DNA from: Paenibacillus hunanensis
GTDB taxonomy: Bacteria > Bacillota > Bacilli > Paenibacillales > Paenibacillaceae
Assembly (NCBI RefSeq): GCF_014645615.1
Contig: NZ_BMMB01000011.1
Span: 1 to 64,000 of the forward strand
Length of the DNA stretch: 64,000 nucleotides
Direction of reading: 5' to 3'
Shown here: one piece after another, positions 1 through 8,817 of the stretch
Numbering within the stretch: the stretch's first letter is position 1
Layout of the letters: the number at the start of each line of letters is the position of its first letter
Made by a program: the position numbers and the translations under genes
The notes under the pieces: generated by a model
Told to the model about the DNA's origin: nothing
The model's database searches: none
Seen by the model: the letters and a program-made list of their open reading frames with translations, nothing else

Positions 1-61
1 GATTAAATCCATCTTAACAGATGTCTTTTTTCGAATGTCTACTTAAAGGGGATAATACCAC

Positions 62-160
62 ATGAGTGTAGGCTTTTTTGAGTTGCTTATTTTTGCGTTT
101 AGAGTGATATGGATAGCGATGGGGATCGTTTATTTAGCTATGCCTTTCGTTATATTGTAA
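62..160 (+). CDS. 32-residue leader peptide of the ABC-F resistance gene
   Basis: This short ORF begins MSVGFFELL and ends MPFVIL. It is very hydrophobic and has a good ribosome binding site (AAAGGGG, 46-52) about 9 nt before the ATG. It stops 17 nt before a strong intrinsic terminator that precedes the ABC-F gene. Codons 2-5 (66-76) are the exact reverse complement of 187-197 in the terminator's 5' arm and loop. That is the layout of translational leader attenuation as known for antibiotic-inducible ABC-F and Erm genes. Its job is probably to report ribosome stalling by a drug. Which codon stalls is unknown. It is longer than the short leader described for msr(D). Confidence 0.72.
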   Translation: MSVGFFELLIFAFRVIWIAMGIVYLAMPFVIL

Positions 161-174
161 TGTACTTTACCGTG

Positions 175-229
175 AAAATGCAGATCAAAGCCTACACATT
201 GGCTTTGATCTGCATTTTTGTTTTTATTT
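175..229 (+). terminator. Attenuator (intrinsic terminator) upstream of ABC-F gene
   Basis: A perfect 15-bp stem (178-192 with 201-215) closes an 8-nt loop and is followed by a T-rich run (215-231). It lies between the leader peptide and the ABC-F start. The segment 187-197 (AAAGCCTACAC) can instead pair with 66-76 (GTGTAGGCTTT) in the leader ORF. This 11-bp perfect alternative helix would destroy the terminator, so it looks like a conditional attenuator and not a constitutive stop. Confidence 0.85.
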
Positions 230-314
230 TTAAATACAATCTATTTATAATCAATAGCCTCATTCGTTACGATGATTTTATGAATATCGTGATGTTATAA
301 AGGAGACCTATAAA

Positions 315-1778
315 ATGAATGCATTAATTCATGCAAAAGATATATATATGGAGTATTTAGGAAAAAATATATTAGATATTGATCATTTAGAGCTTTATCC
401 ATATGATCGTATTGGTTTAATTGGTACCAATGGAGCCGGAAAAAGCACGCTGTTAAAAGTATTACTAGGTCAGGTAACGCTAACACAAGGAACTGTAAGA
501 AAAGAAGGGAATTTCAGCTATATCCCCCAATTGGATTCTGTTACCATGGACGAACAAGTCGATTACGCATTGATGGGTAAGTTCAGCATAAACAAATTAA
601 ATATAGAGCACCGAAGTGGTGGCGAAGAAACCCGACTAAAAATTGGTCAAGCTCTATCTGGCGACGTACATGCCATTTTTGCAGATGAACCTACAAGTCA
701 TCTTGATCGGGAAGGGATTGATTTCTTGATTCACCAACTCTCCTTCTATTCAGGTGCTTTGCTTATTGTTAGCCATGATCGATACGTACTGGATCAGTTA
801 GTCAATAAAATATGGGAATTAAGGGATGGCAGTATTACCGAATACCCTGGCAATTATTCCGAATACGTTATGCAAAAAGAGGCAGAACGAAACAATCAGC
901 ACACGCAATTCAAACACTTCATCGCTGAACGCGATCGTTTGGAAAAGTCCATTGCCGACAAAAAAAGTCAAGCTCAAAAAATAGATCAAAAAAAGAAAAA
1001 AGCATCGAAAAAGCCCAACACCGAAAGTGGAGGCAGATTAGCTCATCAAAAATCGACAGGCAGTAAGCAGAAAAAATTGTATAATGCAGTGAAAAATATG
1101 GAGCATCGAATCGAAATCCTTGGCGATGTAAAGCCGCCAGATCCTACTTCTGCTATTCAGTTTCGTCAAACTCAGTCTGTAGCACTCCATAACTCTTTTC
1201 CTATTATTGGTCACGAGATTACCAAACAGTTTGGAGACAGAATTATCTTTGATAAAGCCTCTTTCCAATTCGCACTAGGCGCAAAGATAGCAATCACTGG
1301 TGAGAATGGTTCAGGAAAAACAACACTTTTTCAAATGGTCATCAATCATGAAGCAGGCATAACACTGGCGCCAAAAGCAAAAATTGGTTATTTTATGCAA
1401 AATGGCTACACATTTGTGGGTAATCAAAACGTGATGAACTATATGCAGGAAGACAGCGAATACCTCATACCCGAAATCCGTTCTGTACTAGCTGCACTAG
1501 CATTCTCGCCTCAAGATTTGCAAAAGCAACTATCCGTATTAAGTGGAGGGGAAATAATCAAATTACAGCTTGCAAAAATGCTACTTGGTCAATACAATAT
1601 CTTACTAATGGACGAGCCAAGTAATTTTCTGGATCTTGCTTCAGTCGAAGCGCTGGAACATTTGATGAGAAGCTATGCTGGCACCATTATCTTTATTTCA
1701 CACGATGCACGACTCGTAGACAATGTTGCTGATCAGGTGTATACGATAGAGGATAAACAGATTGTCCGTAAACTGTAA
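315..1778 (+). CDS. ABC-F ribosomal protection protein, Msr(D)/Mel-like
   Basis: This cytoplasmic ABC-F protein of 487 residues should displace macrolides and related drugs from the ribosome. Two ATPase domains lack membrane segments. NBD1 has Walker A GTNGAGKST (37-45), signature RSGGEETR (~101-108) and Walker B IFADEP. NBD2 has GENGSGKTT (330-338), LSGGE (~410-414) and LLMDEP. The domains are joined by a long charged linker (~185-290) with a Lys-rich tract, the antibiotic-resistance-domain position. From memory, length and wording (GGEETRLKI, DREGIDFLI, GGRLAHQKS) match Msr(D) of the mef/mel system closely. The start follows AAAGGAGACC with 6-nt spacing. Expression is probably induced through the leader and attenuator upstream. 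No efflux partner (mef) is adjacent. The exact drug range is inferred from the family. Confidence 0.9.
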   Translation: MNALIHAKDIYMEYLGKNILDIDHLELYPYDRIGLIGTNGAGKSTLLKVLLGQVTLTQGTVRKEGNFSYIPQLDSVTMDEQVDYALMGKFSINKLNIEHRSGGEETRLKIGQALSGDVHAIFADEPTSHLDREGIDFLIHQLSFYSGALLIVSHDRYVLDQLVNKIWELRDGSITEYPGNYSEYVMQKEAERNNQHTQFKHFIAERDRLEKSIADKKSQAQKIDQKKKKASKKPNTESGGRLAHQKSTGSKQKKLYNAVKNMEHRIEILGDVKPPDPTSAIQFRQTQSVALHNSFPIIGHEITKQFGDRIIFDKASFQFALGAKIAITGENGSGKTTLFQMVINHEAGITLAPKAKIGYFMQNGYTFVGNQNVMNYMQEDSEYLIPEIRSVLAALAFSPQDLQKQLSVLSGGEIIKLQLAKMLLGQYNILLMDEPSNFLDLASVEALEHLMRSYAGTIIFISHDARLVDNVADQVYTIEDKQIVRKL

Positions 1779-1818
1779 TTCCCTTTATACTTGCATAACC
1801 GTATACAATTTATAGATC

Positions 1819-1862
1819 AAATGAACCGGAGCTTATGTTGAAATAAGCTCCGGTTCATCTTT
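1819..1862 (+). terminator. Intrinsic terminator after ABC-F gene
   Basis: A 16-bp perfect inverted repeat (1821-1836 with 1843-1858, arms ATGAACCGGAGCTTAT) with a 6-nt loop is followed by a short T-rich stretch, 40 nt after the stop codon. Confidence 0.8.
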
Positions 1863-1999
1863 TCATATTGCATTGCACTTTGCGTTTTAGCAGGATTGAA
1901 TTTTAATTTGATAAAAGGGCTTTGGTACGCATGGATTCTTCTCTCTTTCTTGAATCCTGTTTTATCATTCGCCTGATAGAGAATCTACGTTAAAAGCTT

Positions 2000-2488
2000 T
2001 TAGATGTGCCTTTGATCCTTTACTTCAAATTCTGCCATCGTTGGCGTACTGTATTCTATGTAATTTACCGAGCCACTATAATTTAAATAAGCTTCATATC
2101 GCATTCGTATAGCAGGTAGTGTAATCAGATCGAGAACTTGTTCTCTTGGCACCCAGCGACATTCACTGGTTTCCTCAGAGATTGTTAGCTGCCCGCCTTC
2201 TGCTGTACATACAAAATCAAACATGACCTTTGTTGGAACATCGGTTGTACCGTCATACCATTTATGTACCGCTGTGCTGGAAACCACATTGATCAGATGA
2301 TTGACAGTAACGTCTATTCCACTTTCCTCTCTGATCTCACGAATCACACCGTCAATCAAGTTTTCTCCAACTTCGGTAATACCACCCGGATACACCCAGC
2401 CATCGTCATGAGCTTTAACTAATAAAATATTACCTTTACCATCCTCCACAATGCCACCAGCAGAAACGATATGTGTTGGGAATCCCAT
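2000..2488 (-). CDS. Nudix hydrolase
   Basis: A 162-residue Nudix-fold pyrophosphohydrolase. The Nudix box G-x5-E-x7-REUxEExGU is intact (GITEVGE ... REIREESGI), giving the Mg-binding glutamates needed to cleave nucleoside diphosphate-X substrates. The substrate cannot be told from sequence. The start at 2488 (MGFPTHIV) is preferred because GAGGAGG then sits 6 nt upstream. A TTG five codons earlier would lie before that site. It stands alone on its strand, convergent with the ABC-F gene. Confidence 0.88.
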   Translation of the reverse strand: MGFPTHIVSAGGIVEDGKGNILLVKAHDDGWVYPGGITEVGENLIDGVIREIREESGIDVTVNHLINVVSSTAVHKWYDGTTDVPTKVMFDFVCTAEGGQLTISEETSECRWVPREQVLDLITLPAIRMRYEAYLNYSGSVNYIEYSTPTMAEFEVKDQRHI

Positions 2489-2532
2489 TTTCATCCTCCT
2501 CAAAGAACATTTTCAAGTATAGATATTTTCGT

Positions 2533-2718
2533 TTACAAGGCTTTCTTCGATCTTTTATGTATGATGTAAAAGATACCTACTAAAATGACACCCCCGATGC
2601 TAACTATTTGAAGTGGATTCGGAAAATGATAGGATGTCACTTTAAAAACAGATAATACTAACAGTGCACTCATGAACATTTGAATAATAAGAATTAGCGT
2701 TTGATAACCTTTATCCAT
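2533..2718 (-). CDS. Small two-helix membrane protein of unknown function
   Basis: A 61-residue ORF beginning MDKGYQTLIL, with two predicted membrane helices (~6-24 and ~35-54) and a basic tail (HKRSKKAL). The start at 2718 follows a GGGG-rich site about 5 nt upstream. An upstream GTG start at 2748 would overlap the preceding small ORF. I do not recognise a family. It is co-directional with and close to the membrane ORF at 2739-2957, so the two may be transcribed together. Confidence 0.45.
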   Translation of the reverse strand: MDKGYQTLILIIQMFMSALLVLSVFKVTSYHFPNPLQIVSIGGVILVGIFYIIHKRSKKAL

Positions 2719-2738
2719 CGGTGCCCCTACATTTATAA

Positions 2739-2957
2739 TTATAGCCACCGAAACACCTTGAAAATCACATAGATATAAAAAGCTGAAATTGCGCTATTTA
2801 ACTCCTCAGGCTGCCAGCCCCATATCATATGTACTATACCAACTATCGTCGGAATAATCTGCCAGCTACTCGCCCCAATAAATATAATAAGTATACCTGT
2901 GGTGCTAGTTAAAAAATAGCCTTGGCTCAGAAAAACGTCCAAAATGAAAGTGACCAA
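2739..2957 (-). CDS. Possible small membrane protein, perhaps 5'-truncated
   Basis: A 72-residue open frame with hydrophobic stretches and several Trp residues. The only start is a TTG directly after an in-frame TGA, with no properly spaced ribosome binding site, so it may be the remainder of a longer gene. It sits at the edge of a degraded region (about 2.95-3.7 kb) that also holds LarA-like gene debris. Function unknown. Confidence 0.3.
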   Translation of the reverse strand: MVTFILDVFLSQGYFLTSTTGILIIFIGASSWQIIPTIVGIVHMIWGWQPEELNSAISAFYIYVIFKVFRWL

Positions 2958-3199
2958 ACCTCATTTGGGAAGGTGGATTCCTATGCAAAGACATCTTTAT
3001 TGTAAACAACAACCACGCTCAATACCAAGTCAATTTTTCGCTATTTTGAAAAAAGTCTCGCACGAATCGCAAGCTTTTGCTCCTTTTCTTAGACGAAAAA
3101 CCAACATCTGCTTCAGCAAAGCAGTACCTATATCGTGATGCTTCATCTGCTGGGAAAAGACCTAGGATTTACCTCCGAACGTGCCTAGCATCGCTTTAT

Positions 3200-3692
3200 T
3201 CAAGGGAATGTAAGTCCCATCGTCGAACGTTCCCGGTATAATTGGCGATGCCAAGATCATTGATACGCCCTCAAATGGTTACGTAAGCGACATCAGCCAT
3301 GCCAATACCGACAGCTTTAACACAAGTCTCTTTTTAGCTTCATCTAACAAAAAAGGTTCTTTTGCTATAATCATGGAAGATGGCAATAGCTTTAAAATAC
3401 AAATATCTTCGTTGGCATCTTCAACTACGACGATAGCAAATTTAAGGGGCACATTGATAACCTTTTAGCTCATTAACTAGTATTTTGACTATCTTGCTGA
3501 TATTCTTGATTCCTCTGCTGTTATGTAATTTTTTTCTTTTTTTGGCATAACATCCAAATATCTAGGTAAATTCAACTTATTTTTTAATGTTATGCATATA
3601 TCAGTTTTGTCTTCCTTTCGTTGAAACTTTTGTCTTACTGTCATCATCTTGGGAATGGTAACATTTGAGATAAGTTCTTCTACAATACTCAA
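3200..3692 (-). pseudogene. Debris of a LarA-like (DUF2088, nickel lactate racemase family) gene
   Basis: The first ~45 codons (from 3692, MSIVEELISN, then TIPKMMTVRQKF) resemble the N-terminus of DUF2088/LarA-like proteins as I know it (pattern VEELL..IPKM..VRQ.F). At about 3530 the frame breaks. In another frame the expected next block appears, SRGIKNISKIVKILVNELK, matching the family's GSRGI.NI..I..v..elK region, down to a stop at 3442. A further piece reading VKAVGIGMADVAYV (~3290-3340), also like the family's AxGIGxAD region, suggests an internal deletion. No intact reading frame remains. Family assignment is by remembered motifs and is inference. Confidence 0.55.
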
Positions 3693-3721
3693 TTAAATTT
3701 CTCCTTTCTTTATACACAAAA

Positions 3722-5439
3722 TTAATCAATTATTTCTTTTTCTACCAGTTCTCTATATTCATTAAAGTCAGACATTAATTCATCATGCGTACCGCTTGCT
3801 ACAATTCTTCCATTTTTCATAAAACAAATCATGTCAGAGTTCATGACCGTCGAAAGTCTGTGAGCAATTATAATAGTTGTTTTTCCCTTTCTATAATTAT
3901 CTATATTCATTTGTATTTTTCTTTCGGTTTCAAAATCAAGTGCTGATGTAGACTCATCTAGAATTAAGATCTCACTATCTCTTATTAATGCTCTAGCTAT
4001 TGCAAGCCTATGTTTTTGTCCACCTGAAAGTGTAACACCTCTGTCTCCAACCAGTTTTTCTAGTCCTTGAGATTGGTTATCAATCAAGTCACTTATACAC
4101 ACCCTCTGGATAGTCTTCTGAACTTTTTCTTCTGTTTTCGAAGCTCCCATTAATATGTTTGTTTTAATACTCTCTGGGAAAATATGAGGATCTTGCGATG
4201 CTATTGCAATATTATTACGTAAAGAATTATTATTGATGTTATTAATGGGAATCTGATCTATAAGTATCTGACCTGACTCAACGGTTTCTAATTTAGTTAG
4301 TATTTTTGCTATACTTGATTTTCCACTTCCACTTCTCCCCACTAGTGCGATTTTTTTACCCGCATCTATATCTAAGTTAAGGTCGTCTAGAACAAATGCA
4401 CCTTGGGGGTGGTATCTAAAAAATACGTTCTTAAATTGAATCTTTTTGATTGGATTCAATAACATTATGTTTCCAGATTGCTCTTTTTGGTATTTGTCTA
4501 TAGTTCTTAACCGTTCGACATGGACCATTCCTTCTACTAAATCTGTAGAAAGTGTATAACAATCGTTAGTGACAGCTAAAAATCGAGATGCAAATTGATA
4601 TACAACAACAAAATCTCCAATAGTAATCTGATTACTAATTGTTAAATAACCTCCATAGATTAAAAAGATGATCTGTGTTCTCCATTTCAGCGATTCACCA
4701 TATATATTTCTTTTATTTATCATTCTTGTCTCTTTGGTTAGTTTTGCAAAGAAATCATAAAATAAACTTTGAATCTTTTTTTTTCAAAATCCCAATTATT
4801 GTATGCTATAGCTTCGCGGGTTGAAACTATTCTTTCCTCAATACCTACTAACAAATCAGCACGTGTATTTTGGACGGATGCCGCTGTGCTATGTAGATTT
4901 TTTATAAGTCTCTTATTAAGATAGATATAAATTAAGGCAATCCCTATCATAATAAGAGCCATTGAAACACTTGTGGAAAGCAAAAACCATAAGTAAATGC
5001 AAAGATATAATGAATTTAAAAGAAGCTTCGGAAAAAGATAAGATATTAAATTAATAATTTGATTGAGATCATGAGTAAATAGATTAACAAATTGCATACT
5101 CTTTTGTTTCTGCAATTCATTCATACTTATTCTTTGATATTTTGTGTATTGATCACTAACCATTGCCTCACTAATATGACGAGCGCTATTAAAAGCAAGT
5201 ATATTAGAAGACCCGTTTGAAGCAAAATATAAAATTGTTACACCAAAAATAATAAAAACATACTTTAACAGGAGATTGAAGTCTGCAGACAACAAAAGTT
5301 CATCAATAATTATTCCTTGTAATCTAACCATCATTGAATTTGAGAAGGCAGCAATTATAACTAAAAGCACTACAAAAAATATCCCTAGTTTAGCCTGGGA
5401 AAAGTAACTAAGAAACCACTTTAAATTAGTTTTTATCAC
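3722..5439 (-). pseudogene. ABC exporter half-transporter split by a frameshift at an A9 tract
   Basis: Two consecutive frames make up one type IV ABC exporter. 5439-4738 carries the membrane domain (about six helices). 4723-3722 carries its end plus the ATPase (Walker A GRSGSGKSS, signature LSGGQKHR, Walker B ILILDES, H-loop IAHRLS). The break is at nine consecutive A on the coding strand (4776-4784). One additional A would read through as EKKKIQSLFYDFFAKLTKETR and join the two halves into about 572 residues. The gene start overlaps the preceding transporter gene by 4 nt (ATGA), so the two are translationally coupled and probably form a heterodimer. The frameshift may be a real mutation, a phase-variable tract, or a sequence error. 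All catalytic motifs are intact. Confidence 0.75.
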
Positions 5440-7181
5440 ATCAACTGTCTCCTTGACTTAATCATATTGTAAAATTCGCCTTTATACTTAAATAATTCAT
5501 CAAAGGTTCCTTCTTCTGCAATATTCCCATCCTTCATAAACAAAATTCTATCATAATCTTTAATTGAAGCAATTCGATGAGCTATTGATATAGTTGTTCT
5601 ATTTTCAAATAATTTGTTTAATGCTAAAATCACTTGATGTTCATTAAAATTGTCAAGAGCTGAGGTAGCCTCATCAGTTAAAACAATTTTTGGATTCCTG
5701 AGAAACATTCTAGCTATAGCGATCCGTTGTTTTTCCCCTCCAGACAAACTACTTCCTTTTTCACTTATAATAGTTTGATATTTATTAGGGAGTCTCATAA
5801 TAAATTCATTTGCATTAGCATCCATTGCTGCCTTAATGATCTCCTCATCAGTGGCGTTAGGGTTTCCATATCGAATATTTTGCGCTACAGTATCTGCGTA
5901 AATAAATGGATCTTGAAATATTATGCCTATATTCTCTCTAAGCTGATGTGGATTAATACTATTTATAGGAATTCCGTCAATTCGGATTTCACCTTTTACA
6001 GGTAGATAAAATCTCATTAATAATTTTAGGAGTGTAGACTTGCCACAGCCACTTTCACCGACTAAACCTATTTTTTCACCAGGTTTAATCTCAATGTTTA
6101 AACCATCAATAGTGTTAAAATTAGTTCCGTAATTAAATGAGAGTTCTCTTATAGAGATTTCCCCCTTAAATTCTTCATTTACTTTATATTCACTTTGGAC
6201 TGAATTCTCATCTACGCTGGGTTTTAAATTACTGAAATCAAACACTTTACGGATTTGGAATTTAAGTATTTGTTGTTCTGTAAGTATGTTAACCATCCCT
6301 AAAAGATTATCCATTACAATAAAATAGCAGAATAAATAAGCAACGAATGAACCAATTGTCAACTCACCTTTAATTGCAAGATATGAACTAATTAGGATAA
6401 TGAGAATAAAACCGATATTTATCACTAGGTTTCTAAAAAAGGCTCTTGTATGATTAATAGTTAATAGCTTAAATTCAGATTTTTTATAATTTATAAATGA
6501 TTTTATAAAGCTGGCATTATCCCAGTCATAGGCATTGTTTAATTTTATTTCTCTTACTCCTACAATACTGTCATAAACTTTTTTGTTATAATCGCCTCTC
6601 AATATGTTCGTTTCATTTCCGTATTTAGCCGATAACTTACTAAAATAGGGACCAATAAAATAATTGATAAGAAAAGATGGGATAATTAAAAGACTTAATC
6701 TCCAATCAATAGATACTAAATACCCTATGGAAACTAATAATAAAATAACTGATCTAGTTATCTCTGGAAGTATTCTACGGTAGAACTCTTGTATTGCTGT
6801 AATTTCAGTATTAAAAAGATTTAAAATTGCTCCTGTAGAAACTTTTTCAATGTAGGGTACTCCTAATTTTCTAAGATGTTCCAGTAGTGAAATTCTTAAA
6901 TCTGCAACGGGATATTCTTGGATATACCTTAACAGAAGATTTGATATCGATTGGAAGGTTATTAATAACACGATGCCTATTGCTAAAGCTACTAAAATTA
7001 TATATAGACGATTAAGCGCTCCTTCAGGAATTATGCTGTCAATAATGTATTTTATTGCTTGAGGAGCTACTAGTTGTAGTAATGAAATCAATAAACTAAC
7101 GAGTAGTAACAAGAAATACTTTTTTCTATATTTAGCTAAATATGAAATTAACCATTTATACAAATTTATATCACTAATCAA
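5436..7181 (-). CDS. ABC exporter, fused membrane and ATPase domains
   Basis: A 581-residue half-transporter of the MsbA/BmrA-like exporter class. Six membrane helices lie in the first ~310 residues. The ATPase has Walker A GESGCGKST, signature LSGGEKQR, Walker B IVLTDEATSALD and an H-loop SIAHRI. The start is taken as the TTG at 7181 (reads ISDINLYK), because AGGAGG lies 7 nt before it. An ATG eight codons earlier lies upstream of that site. The TTG overlaps the stop of the 94-residue gene by 8 nt and the 3' end overlaps the next transporter gene by 4 nt, so three genes form one coupled operon. The substrate is unknown. It is AT-rich relative to the rest of the window, suggesting acquisition. 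Confidence 0.85.
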   Translation of the reverse strand: MISDINLYKWLISYLAKYRKKYFLLLLVSLLISLLQLVAPQAIKYIIDSIIPEGALNRLYIILVALAIGIVLLITFQSISNLLLRYIQEYPVADLRISLLEHLRKLGVPYIEKVSTGAILNLFNTEITAIQEFYRRILPEITRSVILLLVSIGYLVSIDWRLSLLIIPSFLINYFIGPYFSKLSAKYGNETNILRGDYNKKVYDSIVGVREIKLNNAYDWDNASFIKSFINYKKSEFKLLTINHTRAFFRNLVINIGFILIILISSYLAIKGELTIGSFVAYLFCYFIVMDNLLGMVNILTEQQILKFQIRKVFDFSNLKPSVDENSVQSEYKVNEEFKGEISIRELSFNYGTNFNTIDGLNIEIKPGEKIGLVGESGCGKSTLLKLLMRFYLPVKGEIRIDGIPINSINPHQLRENIGIIFQDPFIYADTVAQNIRYGNPNATDEEIIKAAMDANANEFIMRLPNKYQTIISEKGSSLSGGEKQRIAIARMFLRNPKIVLTDEATSALDNFNEHQVILALNKLFENRTTISIAHRIASIKDYDRILFMKDGNIAEEGTFDELFKYKGEFYNMIKSRRQLM

Positions 7182-7458
7182 AATAATACCTCCTCTGATT
7201 TTCATGATTATTATTTTGGAATATTATAGGGATTATCCTTTCTATCAGTTCAAAACAAATATAAGATATATACTTAGCCATTTCGCTATAGCTTGATGTT
7301 TGGTTTAATATGTAGCTTTCAACGTCGAAACAACTAACATTAAATTTTTGCGCAAACTTATTAAAAACATCATTGTAATCCAAGGGATGAATATCATTTA
7401 ATATCAAGCAAGTTCTCATAATTGCAGTTAAACGTTTTAATGATAAAGAAACCTCCAA
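7174..7458 (-). CDS. 94-residue protein of unknown function heading the ABC exporter operon
   Basis: A soluble-looking ORF starting TTG (MEVSLSLKR...), rich in Ile and aromatic residues, ending NHENQRRYYFD. No family recognised. The TTG coincides with the TTGGAGG stretch, so the annotated start is uncertain. A good site (AAGGAG, near 7495) stands about 9 nt before an in-frame ATT that would add ten residues (MSKAIYHRL...). The stop overlaps the start of the first ABC transporter by 8 nt, so it is the first gene of that operon. It could be an accessory, immunity or substrate-related factor for the exporter, but nothing in the sequence decides this. Confidence 0.55.
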   Translation of the reverse strand: MEVSLSLKRLTAIMRTCLILNDIHPLDYNDVFNKFAQKFNVSCFDVESYILNQTSSYSEMAKYISYICFELIERIIPIIFQNNNHENQRRYYFD

Positions 7459-7528
7459 TCTATGGTATATTGCTTTAGAAATGATAGCCCTCTCCTTTTA
7501 TCATATTGGATAACTTGCCTTTTGTTCT

Positions 7529-7559
7529 ATTGTATTTTTCAGTGTCTACGGCTAGTCAA
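7529..7559 (-). promoter_or_regulatory. Weak candidate sigma-A promoter of the ABC exporter operon
   Basis: On the minus strand TTGACT (7554-7559) and TACAAT (7529-7534) are separated by 19 bp, longer than the ideal 17. It lies about 70 nt upstream of the 94-residue gene. Confidence 0.35.
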
Positions 7560-7598
7560 TTTTATGTAAGTCCATCCTATACAATCCAGCACCTATAG

Positions 7599-8060
7599 TC
7601 ATTGTAGATGTTTTTCTTCCTTTAGCCAGCGTTCAGTTGACCGATGTCTTCCCAACTTTACGGTATCGAATTCATCATGATCATCGGTTCGAACTACACC
7701 GAGTTGTTGAAGGGCCTTATTGACAGCATGCTCACTCGATGTGTCTTCAAAAATGATATGAGTTGCATCCCATACGATTGCATTCTGCGTGCCTACGCCT
7801 CCAAAATATTCTACTTCAATATATGCCGTCCTAGAAATCATGGAGAAATCCGAGCACAATTGCTTGATTGATTCTATCAGATAGTCATAATTCTGTACCT
7901 TTACCGCTTGTTCATTGTTCAATTCGTCGTAAAAATCGTCACTAATAGGTATAGCGACTATATGTTGATACAGCTCTATCGCGCAAAGATGCTCATATTT
8001 CGCCTTATACGTAGTCCATGCTTCCATTGATGTCAGAATTCCATTAAAATAATATCCCAT
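7599..8060 (-). CDS. Hypothetical protein, 153 residues
   Basis: A soluble acidic protein (MGYYFNGILTS...), with no signal peptide or membrane helix and an ending rich in charged residues (GRHRSTERWLKEE). A good ribosome binding site (AAAGGAGAC, 7 nt spacing) supports the start. The composition and isolated position resemble small immunity-type or antitoxin-like orphan proteins, but no motif proves this. No partner gene is adjacent. Function unknown. Confidence 0.7.
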   Translation of the reverse strand: MGYYFNGILTSMEAWTTYKAKYEHLCAIELYQHIVAIPISDDFYDELNNEQAVKVQNYDYLIESIKQLCSDFSMISRTAYIEVEYFGGVGTQNAIVWDATHIIFEDTSSEHAVNKALQQLGVVRTDDHDEFDTVKLGRHRSTERWLKEEKHLQ

Positions 8061-8107
8061 GTTTGAAGTCTCCTTTCATTATATTGATCGCGATACCAAA
8101 TTTATTG

Positions 8108-8230
8108 TTATATGTGCTTTTTAGCTTGCTCTTTTACTCCATCAAAACGCCGATGCACTTCCTCTGGATGAAGTATCTGTGCCGAATAATCTTTCACTTC
8201 CTCTGTCTGATTGATGGATCGTAGTCTATT
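8108..8230 (-). pseudogene. Possible 3' remnant of a lost gene
   Basis: An open minus-strand stretch without a start reads NRLRSINQTEEVKDY followed by SAQILHPEEVHRRFDGV and a Lys-rich end, then a stop at 8108-8110. The well-formed amphipathic composition looks like the C-terminus of a real protein, cut at its 5' side by a stop. Weak evidence. Confidence 0.25.
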
Positions 8231-8251
8231 TTACGGTTTGGTATAATGAAC

Positions 8252-8280
8252 TTGCACTATAGGCAAAAAGTTCATAATAG
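8252..8280 (+). promoter_or_regulatory. Candidate promoter of the 92-residue ORF
   Basis: TTGCAC (8252-8257) and TAATAG (8275-8280) with 17-bp spacing lie 78 nt before the ORF start. A TATAAT also occurs nearby at 8242-8247. Confidence 0.35.
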
Positions 8281-8358
8281 ACTGACCAGGAACATACTAT
8301 AAACAATCTTAATAAGAAAGTACAATCTCACCATCATACTTTACAGGAGGTCATACCT

Positions 8359-8637
8359 ATGGATACATACAATCAAACACGGGGCTTTATCCAAAAAAAT
8401 AACACTCAATTTTACAATAGCCAGTTAGCATTACGTAAAATTGCTGCACTACAAGCAAACCAAACTAGAATCTACGGCATAGATGGATTCGAGCTGACTG
8501 AGAACAAAACCCAGCCCTTTTTAGAGCATAGTATTGATTTTGGTAAGTCTATAGACAATTGGGATCAAGCCAGTGCTTTTATTGAAGCTAAAGCACATTT
8601 AGGATTAATGTTTGAAATTATTTCGGATGAGTACTGA
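8359..8637 (+). CDS. Hypothetical protein, 92 residues
   Basis: A small soluble ORF (MDTYNQTRGF...) preceded by a near-perfect AGGAGGT with 7-nt spacing. It is Gln/Asn-rich in its first third and acidic at the end (EIISDEY). No domain recognised and no co-directional neighbour close by. A hairpin at 8743-8774 could end its transcript. Confidence 0.6.
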   Translation: MDTYNQTRGFIQKNNTQFYNSQLALRKIAALQANQTRIYGIDGFELTENKTQPFLEHSIDFGKSIDNWDQASAFIEAKAHLGLMFEIISDEY

Positions 8638-8742
8638 ACTAGCCACCACTCCGATGATTTTTCTTCTATATAAAATCCCTCCTTCTATTCAACACCCGTC
8701 AAAACTAGCCATTCCACCAACCTACCAGCACGCTCCATTACA

Positions 8743-8780
8743 ATGCACAATAACCCTAACGGGCTATTGTGCATATTTTC
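8743..8780 (+). terminator. Hairpin between the 92-residue ORF and cydA
   Basis: A 14-bp inverted repeat with one mismatch (8743-8756 with 8761-8774) has a TAAC loop and is followed by TATTTTC. It probably separates the small gene from cydA. The T-run is weak. Confidence 0.5.
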
Positions 8781-8817
8781 ACTAAATCGCCTTAAATCTT
8801 TGATTTTTGTTTGAAGA

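Noticed and set aside
109..300. 63-codon frame overlapping the ABC-F leader and attenuator
   Set aside because: It runs through the terminator hairpin and has no good ribosome binding site. The frame at 62-160 fits much better.
2944..3138. Plus-strand 64-codon frame in the degraded region
   Set aside because: No ribosome binding site or recognisable composition. It overlaps probable gene debris on the other strand.
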